Of a stretch of 64,000 nucleotides of DNA, positions 8,862-18,163 are shown in pieces. Position 1 is the first letter of the stretch. Every line of letters begins with the position of its first letter. Origin of the DNA: Superficieibacter sp. 1612_C1 (GTDB lineage Bacteria > Pseudomonadota > Gammaproteobacteria > Enterobacterales > Enterobacteriaceae). The stretch lies in NCBI RefSeq assembly GCF_015234305.1, contig NZ_JADGMI010000004.1, positions 434,001 through 498,000 on the forward strand, read 5' to 3'. Below the pieces are notes generated by a model. The model was not told the origin of the DNA. It was given only the letters and a program-made list of their open reading frames with translations, and did no database searches. A program made the position numbers and the translations under genes.

Positions 8862-9176
8862 TCATGCATTAGCAATTGATTTTTCCACCTTTTCAAGAAA
8901 TTGAATTGGCGATTTAATAACAACTTCCGTTTTAACGCGAACTATCCTTTTATTTTTGAATCTTTCCTCTCCTTTTATTTTTACATCCACGGCCAGAATC
9001 ACGACATCAGCGGCTGCAATATCCTCCGCGGGTAATTCATTTTCTGTGCCGATAGTTCCCTGCGTTTCTACTTTGATATTATGGCCCAGCGCTTTCGCGC
9101 CTTTAATCAGTTTTTCGCGGGCAATATAGGTATGCGCAATGCCCGCAGTACAGGCGGCGACACAAACAATATTCAT
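8862..9176 (-). CDS. PTS fructose-like EIIB
   Basis: A 104-residue cytoplasmic phosphocarrier. The phosphorylation loop AACTAGIAHTYIAREKL places the active cysteine at residue 9; it resembles the fructose EIIB loop CPTGIAHT with threonine in place of the proline. The protein takes phosphate from EIIA (9198) and passes it to the sugar entering through EIIC (7747). It sits 23 bases upstream of EIIC. Start ATG 9176 follows AACGGGAGC. Confidence 0.92.
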   Translation of the reverse strand: MNIVCVAACTAGIAHTYIAREKLIKGAKALGHNIKVETQGTIGTENELPAEDIAAADVVILAVDVKIKGEERFKNKRIVRVKTEVVIKSPIQFLEKVEKSIANA

Positions 9177-9197
9177 GACATGCTCCCGTTAAAATAG

Positions 9198-9668
9198 TTA
9201 GCAAACATCCGATTCAGCGTACTGGCTAAAAAGATCGATAATCCGTTGCGGGCTTTTCTCTTCGAGCAGTTGGTTAATAATGTCATCGTCCGCAAGCGCC
9301 CCGGCGACCTGTGACAATAAGCGAATATGGGTGGTATTTTGATCTTCGAGGCGGACGGCAAACAGAATAATGCACCGCACGCTGCTACCATCCAGCGTCT
9401 CCCAGGGAATGTCATGCCGCGTGCGACCAATGGCCAGCGTCGTGTTGACCACCGCGGAGGACTTACCATGCGGGATCGCAATATGGTTTTCAAAACCGGT
9501 CGACCCTTCCGCTTCGCGCTGCCAGACATCCTGAATAAACGTATCACGGCAGGTAATAGCGCCATCTCGCTGTAAGAGATCGGTTAATTCCTCTATCGCC
9601 TCCTCTTTATTTTTCGCCTTCATATCTAAAAGAACACGATTCGTATTCAGAATTTTACTTATGTCCAT
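9198..9668 (-). CDS. PTS fructose-like EIIA
   Basis: A 156-residue EIIA of the PTS_EIIA_2 (fructose/mannitol) family. The phospho-accepting histidine is His67 in NHIAIPHGKS, in the usual context after REAEGSTGFE. It receives phosphate from HPr and donates it to EIIB. It is the second gene of the operon, 23 bases after the PRD regulator; the same EIIA and EIIB probably also phosphorylate that regulator. Confidence 0.93.
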   Translation of the reverse strand: MDISKILNTNRVLLDMKAKNKEEAIEELTDLLQRDGAITCRDTFIQDVWQREAEGSTGFENHIAIPHGKSSAVVNTTLAIGRTRHDIPWETLDGSSVRCIILFAVRLEDQNTTHIRLLSQVAGALADDDIINQLLEEKSPQRIIDLFSQYAESDVC

Positions 9669-9691
9669 AGTCCTACCTCATGGAGATAAAA

Positions 9692-11248
9692 TTAATTTCC
9701 GACGACAACACTTGTCGCATGGTGTAATTTTTCGGTAATGACAGCTTCGGTAACGCGTTTAATATCGGCATCATTAAAAAAGGCGGTGACATACACCACC
9801 GGCAGATCGACCGCCGGTAAATTGATGGTGGAGATCACCAGTTCAATATCGTCTTTAGCATGAAACGTCTGCAAACCGCTGGCAGAGACCACGCCGACAA
9901 TCGTCCAGTCCGGAAAGGCGCGTAATATACGGCTTTTCAGCAGATGCGACGTTCCGATACCGGTAGAACACACCAGTAGAATACGTTTATGTGCGATCTG
10001 CCGCTCCATCGCCGCCTGAAAATGCACGGTCAGATAACCGATTTCATCTTCCGACACCGCCGCCTCGCCCCAGGCGCTAAATACCTGATTCACCGCACGC
10101 TGCGTCAGTTTCCAGACGTCCTGTAGCTCGCCTTTAATATCTTCCAGAAGCGGGTTACGAATAAAAATGTGATAATTCAGCCGGTTAATTAACGGCTTTA
10201 TGTGGATCAGCAAACCATCATACAGCGCGGCGTCATCACGGAAATCGCTATCCACCATGGCGGAGAACGTCGCGATGAGCTGCCCGGTAATCAGCCGCGC
10301 TTCATCGCTGGAATGCATATTGCCAGGGTTACGGATATCGCCCCGCTCCTCGACCACCACGCCGGAGGAAATAATATATTGATAGATAAACCAGACTTCA
10401 TCTTCAGGCAGCGGATGGGCGATATGTTTCTCTATACGCCGCAGCATCCCTCGGGCAATGGTAAACACGTTTTCATCGAACGGCGGGGTGCTCTCCTCTT
10501 TTTTAGGCAGCGCGTTGCCCCGCGTAATGCGGTACATCATAATCAGGATATGGGTAAAGATATTCACGTAATAGGGCTCGCCCAGCGACCAGCAGAGCTT
10601 CTTTTCCATATCCTGTAACAGCGTCTGAACGAAAAGCACATCCTCTTCACCAAAATAGCGCACCAGCGCCTTATAACTGCCCGGATCAAGCCGTGAATGA
10701 ATAATCGTTCCGGTCTCATTATGATTAATAATGCCATTAATCAGCGAGGCCATCGCCTGACGGACGCTATTTTCACTGCCCTCAATATGCGTTCCGCTTT
10801 GACTGCGAATCAGTGATAATCCCAGCGGGGCGATCCATGATTCAATAATTTTTAAATCGTTAACAATGGACGCGCTGCTGATAAAATAACGTTCGGATAA
10901 TTTACTGATGGATGTCTCATGTGGCGTTTCATTCAATAACTGCGAGGCTATTTTTACCCGCCGGGAATTATTTAACATCACATCGGCATCATCGCCTTCG
11001 CCACTCACTGGCAGATCCAGTTGCAAAAAATCGGTAACGTTTTCTGCTAATAACATCACGCCGGAACCTGCGCGTTTATCGATAGTGATTTTACGTTCGG
11101 CAAGCCACTGCTCCAGCTCCCGGAGATCGCGCTGAATGGTCTTCTCGGATACATTAAGATATTCCGCAATTTTTAGCAGCGTGACATATTCTCGTCGTTG
11201 CAGGAGAAACTTTAATAATCTGTTTTGTCGAGAGGTAATTGTTTGCAT
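9692..11248 (-). CDS. BglG/MtlR-type PRD-containing transcriptional regulator
   Basis: A 518-residue activator-type PRD regulator, first gene of the sugar operon. Order: helix-turn-helix (about residues 5-60, LLKIAEYLNVSEKTIQRDLREL), second HTH/Mga-like segment (about 85-150), two PTS-regulation domains (about 190-400, with histidines such as in HILIMMYR and HIKPLINRLNYH), and a Gat/Fru-type EIIB-like domain with its cysteine in LLVCSTGIGTSHLLKSRI (about residue 420). It has no C-terminal EIIA domain, unlike MtlR. The DNA-binding HTH suggests a transcription activator controlled by PTS phosphorylation, not an RNA antiterminator. Start 11248 follows AAGGGTAAAAAA. Confidence 0.9.
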   Translation of the reverse strand: MQTITSRQNRLLKFLLQRREYVTLLKIAEYLNVSEKTIQRDLRELEQWLAERKITIDKRAGSGVMLLAENVTDFLQLDLPVSGEGDDADVMLNNSRRVKIASQLLNETPHETSISKLSERYFISSASIVNDLKIIESWIAPLGLSLIRSQSGTHIEGSENSVRQAMASLINGIINHNETGTIIHSRLDPGSYKALVRYFGEEDVLFVQTLLQDMEKKLCWSLGEPYYVNIFTHILIMMYRITRGNALPKKEESTPPFDENVFTIARGMLRRIEKHIAHPLPEDEVWFIYQYIISSGVVVEERGDIRNPGNMHSSDEARLITGQLIATFSAMVDSDFRDDAALYDGLLIHIKPLINRLNYHIFIRNPLLEDIKGELQDVWKLTQRAVNQVFSAWGEAAVSEDEIGYLTVHFQAAMERQIAHKRILLVCSTGIGTSHLLKSRILRAFPDWTIVGVVSASGLQTFHAKDDIELVISTINLPAVDLPVVYVTAFFNDADIKRVTEAVITEKLHHATSVVVGN

Positions 11249-11370
11249 TTTTTTACCCTTATTACATACCAGATTAACCCCACGGAATGCTTTTTTTACG
11301 ACTTAAGCTCCATAAATATTCTGTAAGCATAAATATAAAAGTCAGTTGATTAAATCACAATACTAAATCG

Positions 11371-11388
11371 TGTCCGGAATTCCGGACA
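11371..11388. promoter_or_regulatory. Perfect 18-bp palindrome upstream of the PTS operon
   Basis: TGTCCGGAATTCCGGACA reads identically on both strands. It lies 123 bases before the regulator start in an otherwise AT-rich stretch, so it stands out. The symmetry suggests a dimeric regulator site, possibly for the adjacent PRD regulator. Confidence 0.6.
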
Positions 11389-11453
11389 AAAACAGGAACA
11401 GAAGTCAATAAGGAATTAATTTCAGGACAGATCACATTTTCGCGATAAATATG

Positions 11454-11469
11454 AGTGATAGCGATCACA
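11454..11469. promoter_or_regulatory. CRP-like site upstream of the PTS operon
   Basis: AGTGATAGCGATCACA fits the CRP pattern TGTGA-N6-TCACA with one mismatch. It is about 210 bases upstream of the regulator gene and fits catabolite control of a sugar operon. The 337-base gap between 11249 and 11585 otherwise holds the palindrome at 11371 and the yicI terminator. Confidence 0.65.
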
Positions 11470-11545
11470 AATATGAATTATTGTAAAAGGAGAAAAGCGT
11501 GAGGGTGATGATAAATAATCTGCCGCCGCCGGGTGGTCAGCAATC

Positions 11546-11585
11546 AAAAACATCCTCTCTCCCTAACAGAGAGAGGATGGCCGTT
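11546..11585 (-). terminator. Terminator after yicI
   Basis: CATCCTCTCT (11551-11560) and AGAGAGGATG (11570-11579) are perfect arms, flanked by AAAAA on the left. Read leftward, in the direction of yicI, the hairpin is followed by a T run, as in a Rho-independent terminator. Confidence 0.75.
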
Positions 11586-13904
11586 TTACAGGGTAATCGT
11601 CAGGTCATTGCCGGTGGCGGTCACTACCACGCCCCGATCGCTGGCGCTCTGCGCGCCGCCCTGCACGCCGGCGATCTGCGCCACGTTGCGCAGGCATAGC
11701 GTCCAGCCGCTCGCCTTGCCGTCGCCTTTGACAATAATGGCGCGACCTTCACGCTTCGCCGTCAGCGTAAAGATCACGGAACCGTCCTGCGCCGGAACCT
11801 CGCAGGTCGCCGTATGTCCGTCCTCCAGCGCAAATAGCTGGAAAGCGGTCCCGTCATTCCACGCGTAATCCGGCTTCTGGTCGTTATTGCCGAGCGCCAG
11901 CAGCGTGTTCTCGCGCACGTAAACCGGCAGACTGAGCACGTCGTGGGTCTGTTTATGCCAGCGGCTGCCTGCGAGTTTATCATTGCGCCACAGGTGCGTC
12001 CAGCGCCCTTCCGGCAGATAAAACTGTACCTCGCCCGCCTCGCTGAACACCGGAGCCACCATTATGGCGTCGCCGAGCATATATTGCCGATCGAGGTAAT
12101 CGCACGCCGGATCGTCCGGGAACTCCAGCATCATGGCGCGCATCATCGGCGTACCCTGCGCATTCGCCGTCGCCGCCTGGCGATACAGGTACGGCATCAG
12201 GCGGCATTTAAGCTGAGTAAAGTGGCGCACCACGTCGCAGGATTCGTCGTCATAGGCCCACGGCACGCGGTAGGACTTACTGCCGTGCAGGCGGCTGTGG
12301 CTGGAGAGCAGCCCGAACGCGCACCAGCGTTTGTAGACGTGTGCCGGAGCAGTATTTTCAAAGCCGCCGATATCGTGGCTCCAGAACCCGAACCCGGACA
12401 GACCAATTGACAGCCCGCCGCGCAGGCTTTCCGCCATTGACTCATAGTTGGCGTAGCAGTCGCCGCCCCAGTGAACCGGGAACTGCTGCGCACCGACGGA
12501 GGCCGAGCGCGCAAACAATACCGCCTCTTTCTCGCCGACGGTCTCTTTCAGCACGTTCCACACCAGTTCGTTATAAATGTAGGCGTAATGGTTATGCATT
12601 TTCTGCGGATCGGCACCGTCATGCCAGACAACATCGGTCGGGATGCGCTCGCCAAAGTCGGTCTTGAAGCAGTCAACGCCCATCGCGATCAGCCCTTTCA
12701 GCTTATCGGCGTACCACTGGCAGGCGTCCGGATTGGTGAAGTCATAAATCGCCAGCCCCGGCTGCCATTTGTCCCACTGCCACAGCGAGCCATCCGGACG
12801 CTTCAGCAGGTAGCCCTTCTCTTTCAGCTCCTTGAAAACCGGCGATTTCTGGCCGATATAGGGGTTGATCCATACGCAGATTTTCAGCCCTTTCGCCTTC
12901 AGGCGGCGGATCATCCCTTCCGGGTCCGGGAAGGTCGCCGGGTCCCACTCAAAATCACACCACTGGAAGGCTTTCATCCAGAAGCAGTCGAAGTGGAAGA
13001 CATGCAGCGGCAGATTACGCTCCGCCATGCCGTCGATAAAGCTGTTAACCGTCGCTTCGTCATAGTTAGTGGTGAACGAGGTGGTCAGCCACAGCCCGAA
13101 CGACCACGCAGGCGGCAGCGCCGGACGACCGGTAAACTGCGTATAGCGGTTGAGTACCTCTTTCGGCGTCGGGCCGTCGATCACAAAATATTCCAGATAT
13201 TCGCCTTCGACGCTGAACTGCACTTTCGAGACTTTCTCGGAACCCACTTCAAACGAGACGCACTGCGGATGATTGACCAGCACGCCATAGCCGCGGTTGG
13301 TCAGGTAAAACGGGATGTTCTTATACGACTGCTCGGTGCTGGTACCGCCGTCACGGTTCCAGGTCTCCACCGTCTGACCGTTTTTCACCAGTGCGGTAAA
13401 GCGCTCGCCGAGGCCATAGACCGTCTCGCCGACGCCCAGATCCAGGCGCTCGAACATGTAGTTGCGCGCGTCATTGCTGTCCTGGACGTAGCCGTTATTT
13501 TTCACCTGGCTGCCGGTAATGCGCACACCGTCACGCAAAAAATCCAGCGCCCAGTTTTCGCCTTTGGTGACGCGCACGCTCAGGCTGCCGCTTTTCAGTT
13601 CGGCGAACGCCTCCGTGTTGCGCATTTCTACCTGCACATCCTTCATTACGTTCAGCGGATAGTGCGGACCGTTATCCAGCGCCCCCTGAAAGTGTTCGAT
13701 GCGCACGCCGACCACGCCTTCCTGCGGCGAGAAAAAGCGCAGGGTGAACAGCGGCGTATCGAGTTGCCAGGCGCGTTCGCGCACGTCGCGCGGCGCGGCA
13801 TGGATCACCATCTCGTTGCCCTGCTGCTCGACGTCAAACACCTGGATCGGGTGAATAAGATTCAGCCCCGGTTGAATTAGCCAGTTTCCATCACTGATTT
13901 TCAT
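11586..13904 (-). CDS. yicI: Alpha-xylosidase YicI
   Basis: Cytoplasmic glycoside hydrolase of family 31, 772 residues, the exact E. coli YicI length. It releases alpha-linked xylose from isoprimeverose-like disaccharides. The N-terminal beta-sandwich is followed by the (beta/alpha)8 barrel; the nucleophile aspartate lies in [11 protein letters not shown] (Asp416 in E. coli) and the acid/base aspartate in [11 protein letters not shown] (Asp482). The substrate motif [19 protein letters not shown] is also clear. ATG 13904 ([10 protein letters not shown]) follows AAAGGAGCATGTT. It is 11 bases after yicJ, the matching transporter, in one operon. Confidence 0.97.
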   Translation of the reverse strand: MKISDGNWLIQPGLNLIHPIQVFDVEQQGNEMVIHAAPRDVRERAWQLDTPLFTLRFFSPQEGVVGVRIEHFQGALDNGPHYPLNVMKDVQVEMRNTEAFAELKSGSLSVRVTKGENWALDFLRDGVRITGSQVKNNGYVQDSNDARNYMFERLDLGVGETVYGLGERFTALVKNGQTVETWNRDGGTSTEQSYKNIPFYLTNRGYGVLVNHPQCVSFEVGSEKVSKVQFSVEGEYLEYFVIDGPTPKEVLNRYTQFTGRPALPPAWSFGLWLTTSFTTNYDEATVNSFIDGMAERNLPLHVFHFDCFWMKAFQWCDFEWDPATFPDPEGMIRRLKAKGLKICVWINPYIGQKSPVFKELKEKGYLLKRPDGSLWQWDKWQPGLAIYDFTNPDACQWYADKLKGLIAMGVDCFKTDFGERIPTDVVWHDGADPQKMHNHYAYIYNELVWNVLKETVGEKEAVLFARSASVGAQQFPVHWGGDCYANYESMAESLRGGLSIGLSGFGFWSHDIGGFENTAPAHVYKRWCAFGLLSSHSRLHGSKSYRVPWAYDDESCDVVRHFTQLKCRLMPYLYRQAATANAQGTPMMRAMMLEFPDDPACDYLDRQYMLGDAIMVAPVFSEAGEVQFYLPEGRWTHLWRNDKLAGSRWHKQTHDVLSLPVYVRENTLLALGNNDQKPDYAWNDGTAFQLFALEDGHTATCEVPAQDGSVIFTLTAKREGRAIIVKGDGKASGWTLCLRNVAQIAGVQGGAQSASDRGVVVTATGNDLTITL

Positions 13905-13915
13905 AACATGCTCCT

Positions 13916-15298
13916 TTAGTGCTGCAATGCTTTGCCCACTGGCGACTGCGTATCGCGACGCTTGCCCTGCGCGACCTGTTCAAGAATATGATTCATCAAC
14001 GGCGTTTTCAGGAGGTAGAAGCGTTTGGCGATAATGGCGCTCAGCAGATAACAAAAGGCCGGTACAAGGGTGAACAGGGCGATGATAATAGAGAGCGTGG
14101 CGCTGTTCTGGGTTTTGGCCGCGGCATCGTAACCGCCGCCAGCCAGCATCCAGCCAATCATCGCGCCACCCAGTGCCAGGCCCAGCTTCAGCACGAACAG
14201 CGTCCCGGCAAAGCTGATCCCGGTCAGGCGTTTGCCGTTGCACCACTCGCCGTAATCGACGGTATCGGACATCATCACCCACTGGATAGGCGTGACCAGC
14301 TGATGCAGCACGCCGATAATGGCGATAAAGCCGAACATCACGATATTGGCGCTCAGCGGCACAAAGAACATCGCCACGCTAAACACGGCCAGCAGCGCGT
14401 TAGTGCCCCAGAAGACGCTGACCTTGCACAGGCGGTCGGTGATGGGCTTCGCAAGCGCCGAACCAACCAGGTTGCCCACGCAGTAGGTGGTCAGGAACCA
14501 GGTGAACAACCCCGGCGCGCCCATAATCCAGGTGACGTAGTACATCATGGCACCGCCGCGCACGCATACCGCCAGAATGTTGAGGATGGTCAGCAGGCCG
14601 ACGATGCGCCATTGATCGTTTTTCAGGATATCGCGCAGGTCTTCGCTCATCGCGGTTGTGGATGGCGGCGCGACCACACGCTCTTTGGTGGTAAAGAAGC
14701 AGAACGCCAGCATCAGGAACGCCACCACCGACAGCACCGCGATCCCGCTCTGAAAACCAAATGCTTTATCGCCGCGACCAAGCAGCTCGACCAGCGGCAT
14801 CATCAGCACGGTTGAGAGCATCCCGCCCGCCGTCGCCAGTACGAAGCGCCAGGATTGCAGCGAGATGCGCTGCGTCGGGTCGTTAGTAATCACGCCGCCC
14901 AGCGCGCAGTAGGGGATATTGACGATGGTATACAGCAGCGTCAGCAGGGTATACGTTACCGCCGCATAAATCATTTTGCCGGTCATGCTGAGATCCGGCG
15001 TGCTGTAGGTCAACACGCAGACGATACCGAAGGGCAGCGCGCCGAACAGCACCCACGGGCGGAACTTGCCCCAGCGGCTGCGGGTACGGTCGGCAATCAG
15101 CCCCATGCAGGGGTCGGAGATGGCATCCAGCGCGCGGGCGAGCAAAAACATCGTGCCGACAAACCCCGCCGGGATGCCGAAAATATCCGTATAAAAAAAC
15201 ATCATAAACATCATGACGTTATCAAAAACGATATGGCTGGCGGCGTCACCCATGCCGTAGCCAATCTTCTCTTTTACAGAAAGTATCTGACTTTTCAT
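13916..15298 (-). CDS. yicJ: Xyloside transporter YicJ (GPH family)
   Basis: Inner-membrane glycoside-pentoside-hexuronide:cation symporter, 460 residues with about twelve spans. Family signs are the N-terminal [21 protein letters not shown], the [21 protein letters not shown] loop and [14 protein letters not shown] near residue 345. It likely imports the alpha-xylosides cut by YicI. ATG 15298 follows AAGGAATGAACA. First gene of yicJI; a CRP-like site lies upstream at 15492. Confidence 0.95.
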   Translation of the reverse strand: MKSQILSVKEKIGYGMGDAASHIVFDNVMMFMMFFYTDIFGIPAGFVGTMFLLARALDAISDPCMGLIADRTRSRWGKFRPWVLFGALPFGIVCVLTYSTPDLSMTGKMIYAAVTYTLLTLLYTIVNIPYCALGGVITNDPTQRISLQSWRFVLATAGGMLSTVLMMPLVELLGRGDKAFGFQSGIAVLSVVAFLMLAFCFFTTKERVVAPPSTTAMSEDLRDILKNDQWRIVGLLTILNILAVCVRGGAMMYYVTWIMGAPGLFTWFLTTYCVGNLVGSALAKPITDRLCKVSVFWGTNALLAVFSVAMFFVPLSANIVMFGFIAIIGVLHQLVTPIQWVMMSDTVDYGEWCNGKRLTGISFAGTLFVLKLGLALGGAMIGWMLAGGGYDAAAKTQNSATLSIIIALFTLVPAFCYLLSAIIAKRFYLLKTPLMNHILEQVAQGKRRDTQSPVGKALQH

Positions 15299-15491
15299 TG
15301 TTCATTCCTTGATGCGGTAAGGTACGTGGTACTGCTGAAGAGCTTTTTAAATCATCCTGGCGGGCGGGAGTATTCCGTTTTCTGGTTATCAGATTATGTT
15401 TCTTGTTTTCTGTGATCGCGGTAGGGAAAAATCGTAACGTGTGGATTTGTTGAGGATTTATGTCAGATTAGGGATGTTTTGGTAGTAAGGG

Positions 15492-15507
15492 AGTGAAAAA
15501 AGTCACA
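15492..15507. promoter_or_regulatory. CRP-like site between yicJ and selC
   Basis: AGTGAAAAAAGTCACA fits the CRP pattern with one mismatch. It could serve yicJI, about 195 bases away, consistent with catabolite-controlled xyloside use. The selC promoter is just downstream. Confidence 0.6.
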
Positions 15508-15536
15508 TGGGGGATGTGGAAACCGCAGGAAGTAGC

Positions 15537-15542
15537 TATAAT
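15537..15542 (+). promoter_or_regulatory. -10 element of selC
   Basis: A perfect TATAAT ends 30 bases before the mature tRNA, followed by the GC-rich discriminator GCGCCCGCC typical of stable-RNA promoters. A convincing -35 box is not visible. Confidence 0.65.
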
Positions 15543-15572
15543 GCGCCCGCCTCCATGTAGCAATCGAGGCGC

Positions 15573-15667
15573 GGAAGATCGTCATCTCCGGTGAGGTGGC
15601 TGGACTTCAAATCCAGTTGGGACCGCCAGCGGCCCCGGGCAGGTTCGACTCCTGTGATCTTCCGCCA
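15573..15667 (+). tRNA. selC: tRNA-Sec (UCA anticodon), selenocysteine
   Basis: A 95-base tRNA starting GGAAGATCG and ending CGATCTTCC-type pairing with an encoded CCA (TCCGCCA). The extended acceptor/T arms, long variable arm (GGGACCGCC..GGCCCC) and anticodon TCA within GGACTTCAAATCC are those of selenocysteine tRNA; it differs from E. coli selC at only a few bases. It delivers selenocysteine to UGA codons with SelB. Its 3' end is a classical integration target (SPI-3, LEE), and the AT-rich island begins directly after it here. Confidence 0.99.
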
Positions 15668-16047
15668 AAATTCCTTTCCTATATAACACCTTTTTAATCC
15701 CAGAATGACCTGTTAAAAATCCCCATCACTGATGTAAAACTGACTAGTGAAGTGTGGAAAAGTACTCGGATCAGGCAACCATCAAGTAAATGTAAGTAAC
15801 TGGCGCAGAACGGTATAAAACGCCAGGGAATGATATCTATTGTTTCAGATAATGGGGTATTTTAGATAGAATTCATTAGCACATCTAAAGGATGAGAAAA
15901 TTATAATATGTATTGGTTCAGATTTGACGTGATACAGTTTTGGCAGATGGCTAAACCTAATCTGGCTGACCGCTCTGTGCCAGTAGCAGACATTGCAACC
16001 ACCATGATATATATAGAGTGAAGAAAAATTGAAATGATAAGGTCATC
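15668..16047. other. Gene-free left edge of the selC island
   Basis: No convincing gene in 380 bases. Base composition becomes AT-rich. One weak dyad (CTGGCG..CGCCAG, about 15799-15827) is visible. I see no integrase and no recognisable recombination directionality gene where an integrative element would carry one. Confidence 0.6.
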
Positions 16048-16560
16048 ATGGACACTTCAGAACATTGTAAAGAGGTCTACGCATACTTTGGTCTTGCAAT
16101 GTATAGAGCACAGTGTGTAGAGCAGTCTATAGTTCAACTGCTGATTTTCTTCGATTTCTTTATAAAAAATGTACCTACTTTCTCTACCCGTGATACGTGG
16201 GAAGAAGGCTTTGATAGATTTGATAAAGAGTTGTCTGAGAAAACGATGGGGCAGCTTATAAAGCTAATCAGGAAACTAGACATATTGGATAAGGATATCG
16301 AAGATATACTTTCTACCGTCTTAAAAAAAAGGAACTGGTTAGCCCATTCTTTTTTTGTTGAACATGCACTTGATTTCATAAGTGAAAATGGACGCAATGA
16401 TATGATCAAGGAGCTTAATAATTCGATTGCTTTGTTTAACTCCATTGAAGATATTCTAAACCCAATATCACATAATGCTGCGCTTAAATACGGCTTAACA
16501 GAAGAGGTTTTAAATGAGATTGAACGCGAAATGCATGATTCCGCAAAGACTAATCGCTAG
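16048..16560 (+). CDS. Small protein with HEPN-type RNase motif (hypothetical)
   Basis: A 170-residue mostly helical protein I do not recognise by name. The notable feature is KKRNWLAHSF: Arg95-Asn96-x3-His100 fits the R-x4-6-H motif of HEPN RNases, and the helical N-terminal half (LAMYRAQCVEQSIVQLLIFF) also fits that fold. HEPN proteins often act as toxins or defence RNases, so this is a possible function, not a demonstrated one. AT-rich, with codon use unlike the backbone. A 170-residue protein with a similar motif lies 294 bases downstream at 16855. Confidence 0.7.
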   Translation: MDTSEHCKEVYAYFGLAMYRAQCVEQSIVQLLIFFDFFIKNVPTFSTRDTWEEGFDRFDKELSEKTMGQLIKLIRKLDILDKDIEDILSTVLKKRNWLAHSFFVEHALDFISENGRNDMIKELNNSIALFNSIEDILNPISHNAALKYGLTEEVLNEIEREMHDSAKTNR

Positions 16561-16854
16561 GTAACTTTCAATTCCAAATCGAGGCGACTTATTAAATATC
16601 TCAGCACTCAATGCTAGCTATTAGCTAGTCCTTAACATCTAGAAATTTTCCGCCTTGTGCTAATTGCATAATTATAACAACTCTAGCCTTATCTTGGATT
16701 GTAATTATACTTTAGGCAAAACTTATGGATCGGTAGGGTTCTCTTTAACAAGAGTTGTATTTAATAGCATTTCGTGCAACCATTATGTTTACTCATTAAA
16801 ATTTGAGTTGGGTGAAATTTAAACATGTTAATTTCGCACTGAAAAGGATTAAAC
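16561..16854. other. Gap between the two HEPN-motif genes
   Basis: Just under 300 bases, AT-rich, no open frame worth calling. It presumably holds the promoter of the second gene; no confident promoter pair was picked. Confidence 0.5.
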
Positions 16855-17367
16855 ATGGACTGGAAAGATCTGGCATCAACCGCTGTGTATACAGATATGG
16901 CTAATGAAAACAAAAGTATATGGGAGCGTGTTGATGGGGTTGACGTTGAGTTCATAGGGGCGTTTCTTACTGCGCACTTGAGCATTGAAAAGTATATCAC
17001 TGATTATCTTAGGTTAAGATATCCTTCGCTATCTTGGGAGGATGCAAAACTCACTTTTTCACAAAAAATAGCTTTAATACAACATGAACCTGCAAAAGTT
17101 CCATATAATGAAATATTCTTAAGAATAAAAGACTTTAATAGTATAAGAAATAAAATTAGCCATCAATTAAATTATCAAATCACGGATAAAGAAAAAAGTA
17201 AATTTGTTGACTTCTACATGAAAATCACCAAAGAAAGCAAAACTAAACCGAATATTGATATTGATAACATTGCAGACTTGTTGGATTTTTTCTTGATAAT
17301 AACAAAATCCTATTTTGCTAGTGCAATCTCTTATTATCACTACAATAAAACAGGCCGCAAACAATAG
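16855..17367 (+). CDS. Second small HEPN-motif protein (hypothetical)
   Basis: Also 170 residues, helical, AT-rich and not closely similar to the 16048 protein outside the motif. FNSIRNKISHQL gives Arg98-Asn99-x3-His103, again an R-N-x3-H HEPN-type catalytic motif, preceded by helices such as EFIGAFLTAHLSIEKYITDYL. ATG 16855 follows AAAAGGATTAAAC. A role as RNase, toxin or defence effector is inferred from the motif and from the neighbouring SIR2-NTPase; MAE_28990/MAE_18760-type or Swt1-type HEPN families would be the first comparison. Confidence 0.72.
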   Translation: MDWKDLASTAVYTDMANENKSIWERVDGVDVEFIGAFLTAHLSIEKYITDYLRLRYPSLSWEDAKLTFSQKIALIQHEPAKVPYNEIFLRIKDFNSIRNKISHQLNYQITDKEKSKFVDFYMKITKESKTKPNIDIDNIADLLDFFLIITKSYFASAISYYHYNKTGRKQ

Positions 17368-17575
17368 GGTTATGTTATTTGACGAAACGGGAATGCGGGA
17401 TAATTAATATACGGATTTTGTATCATTTTCAGAGTGTTCAGTTATCTCCATACTCCATACAGGTGTCCACTTCTCGCTCTTAACGGACATGCCAGCCCAC
17501 TCCCTGGCTGCTGTGTACAGCTAAGACGAATATTTATAGGATGGCTCGTTAGTTTTAACTAGATTTAGTTATTAA

Positions 17576-17610
17576 AAAAGGCACTCCGCCAAACGTTTGG
17601 AGTGCCTTTT
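17576..17610 (-). terminator. Strong Rho-independent terminator
   Basis: AAAAGGCACTCC (17576-17587) and GGAGTGCCTTTT (17599-17610) are perfect 12-base arms around an 11-base loop. The flanking A and T runs make it potentially bidirectional; it ends the gene at 17615 and could stop read-through from the HEPN-motif genes. Confidence 0.9.
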
Positions 17611-17614
17611 AATG

Positions 17615-18163
17615 TTACATGTCTAAATCGTACCCATCATCGTTAACATTAGAAGTAACTGAGGTTAATTCGAGACTGTCTTCCACGAAACTCCATTCAT
17701 TATCGCGAAGCAACAACTCCATTTTCGCAACAATTTCAAAGGACGAACCAGAGAAAGGGCGTTCAGGATCTTGTTCACCCTGATAATCAAATATGGCTTG
17801 GACGGTCAGAATCCCCCGTTTGGAGTCGTAATTTAACTTTGTCGCTTCCAAATTCTCAATACTGAAACCATAGGCATTCGTTTCCGCTATATCGCTGGAA
17901 AGCATGTCTTCTACTTCGCGATCGATAGCGTTGAAAACTTCACCACGATAAATCACTTCCTCTGGAGTATCTTCGCCCATTGCGGCGAGAACAAGCCGTT
18001 GTTCCAGCGGGTCACGCTTTGCAACTTCGGTTAGTTCATGGTAGCTGTTGAATTTCGCATCACGAGCAACGACTTCGAGTGCCTCGGATAGCTTAATTTT
18101 CTGAATGCGAACTAATTTTTTTGCGCGGGTTTTGAGAATGCTTAGGCATGAGTAGTCAGACAT
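17615..18163 (-). CDS. Hypothetical island protein
   Basis: An acidic 182-residue protein with no function I can assign. The N-terminus (SILKTRAKKLVRIQKIKLSEALEVVARDAKFNSYHELTEVAKRDP) looks like a short helical module shared by many proteobacterial mobile-element hypotheticals; the C-terminal half contains a beta-rich segment (ILTVQAIFDYQGEQDPERPFSGSSF). ATG 18163 follows TGGAGGTACAGTC. GC content is nearer to the backbone than that of its neighbours. Ends just before a strong terminator. Confidence 0.7.
   Translation of the reverse strand: MSDYSCLSILKTRAKKLVRIQKIKLSEALEVVARDAKFNSYHELTEVAKRDPLEQRLVLAAMGEDTPEEVIYRGEVFNAIDREVEDMLSSDIAETNAYGFSIENLEATKLNYDSKRGILTVQAIFDYQGEQDPERPFSGSSFEIVAKMELLLRDNEWSFVEDSLELTSVTSNVNDDGYDLDM

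Noticed and set aside
12471-13880. A 469-codon + strand open frame opposite yicI
   Set aside because: It is antisense to a complete GH31 gene with all catalytic motifs; its Arg/His/Gln-rich translation is a typical mirror of a GC-rich gene.
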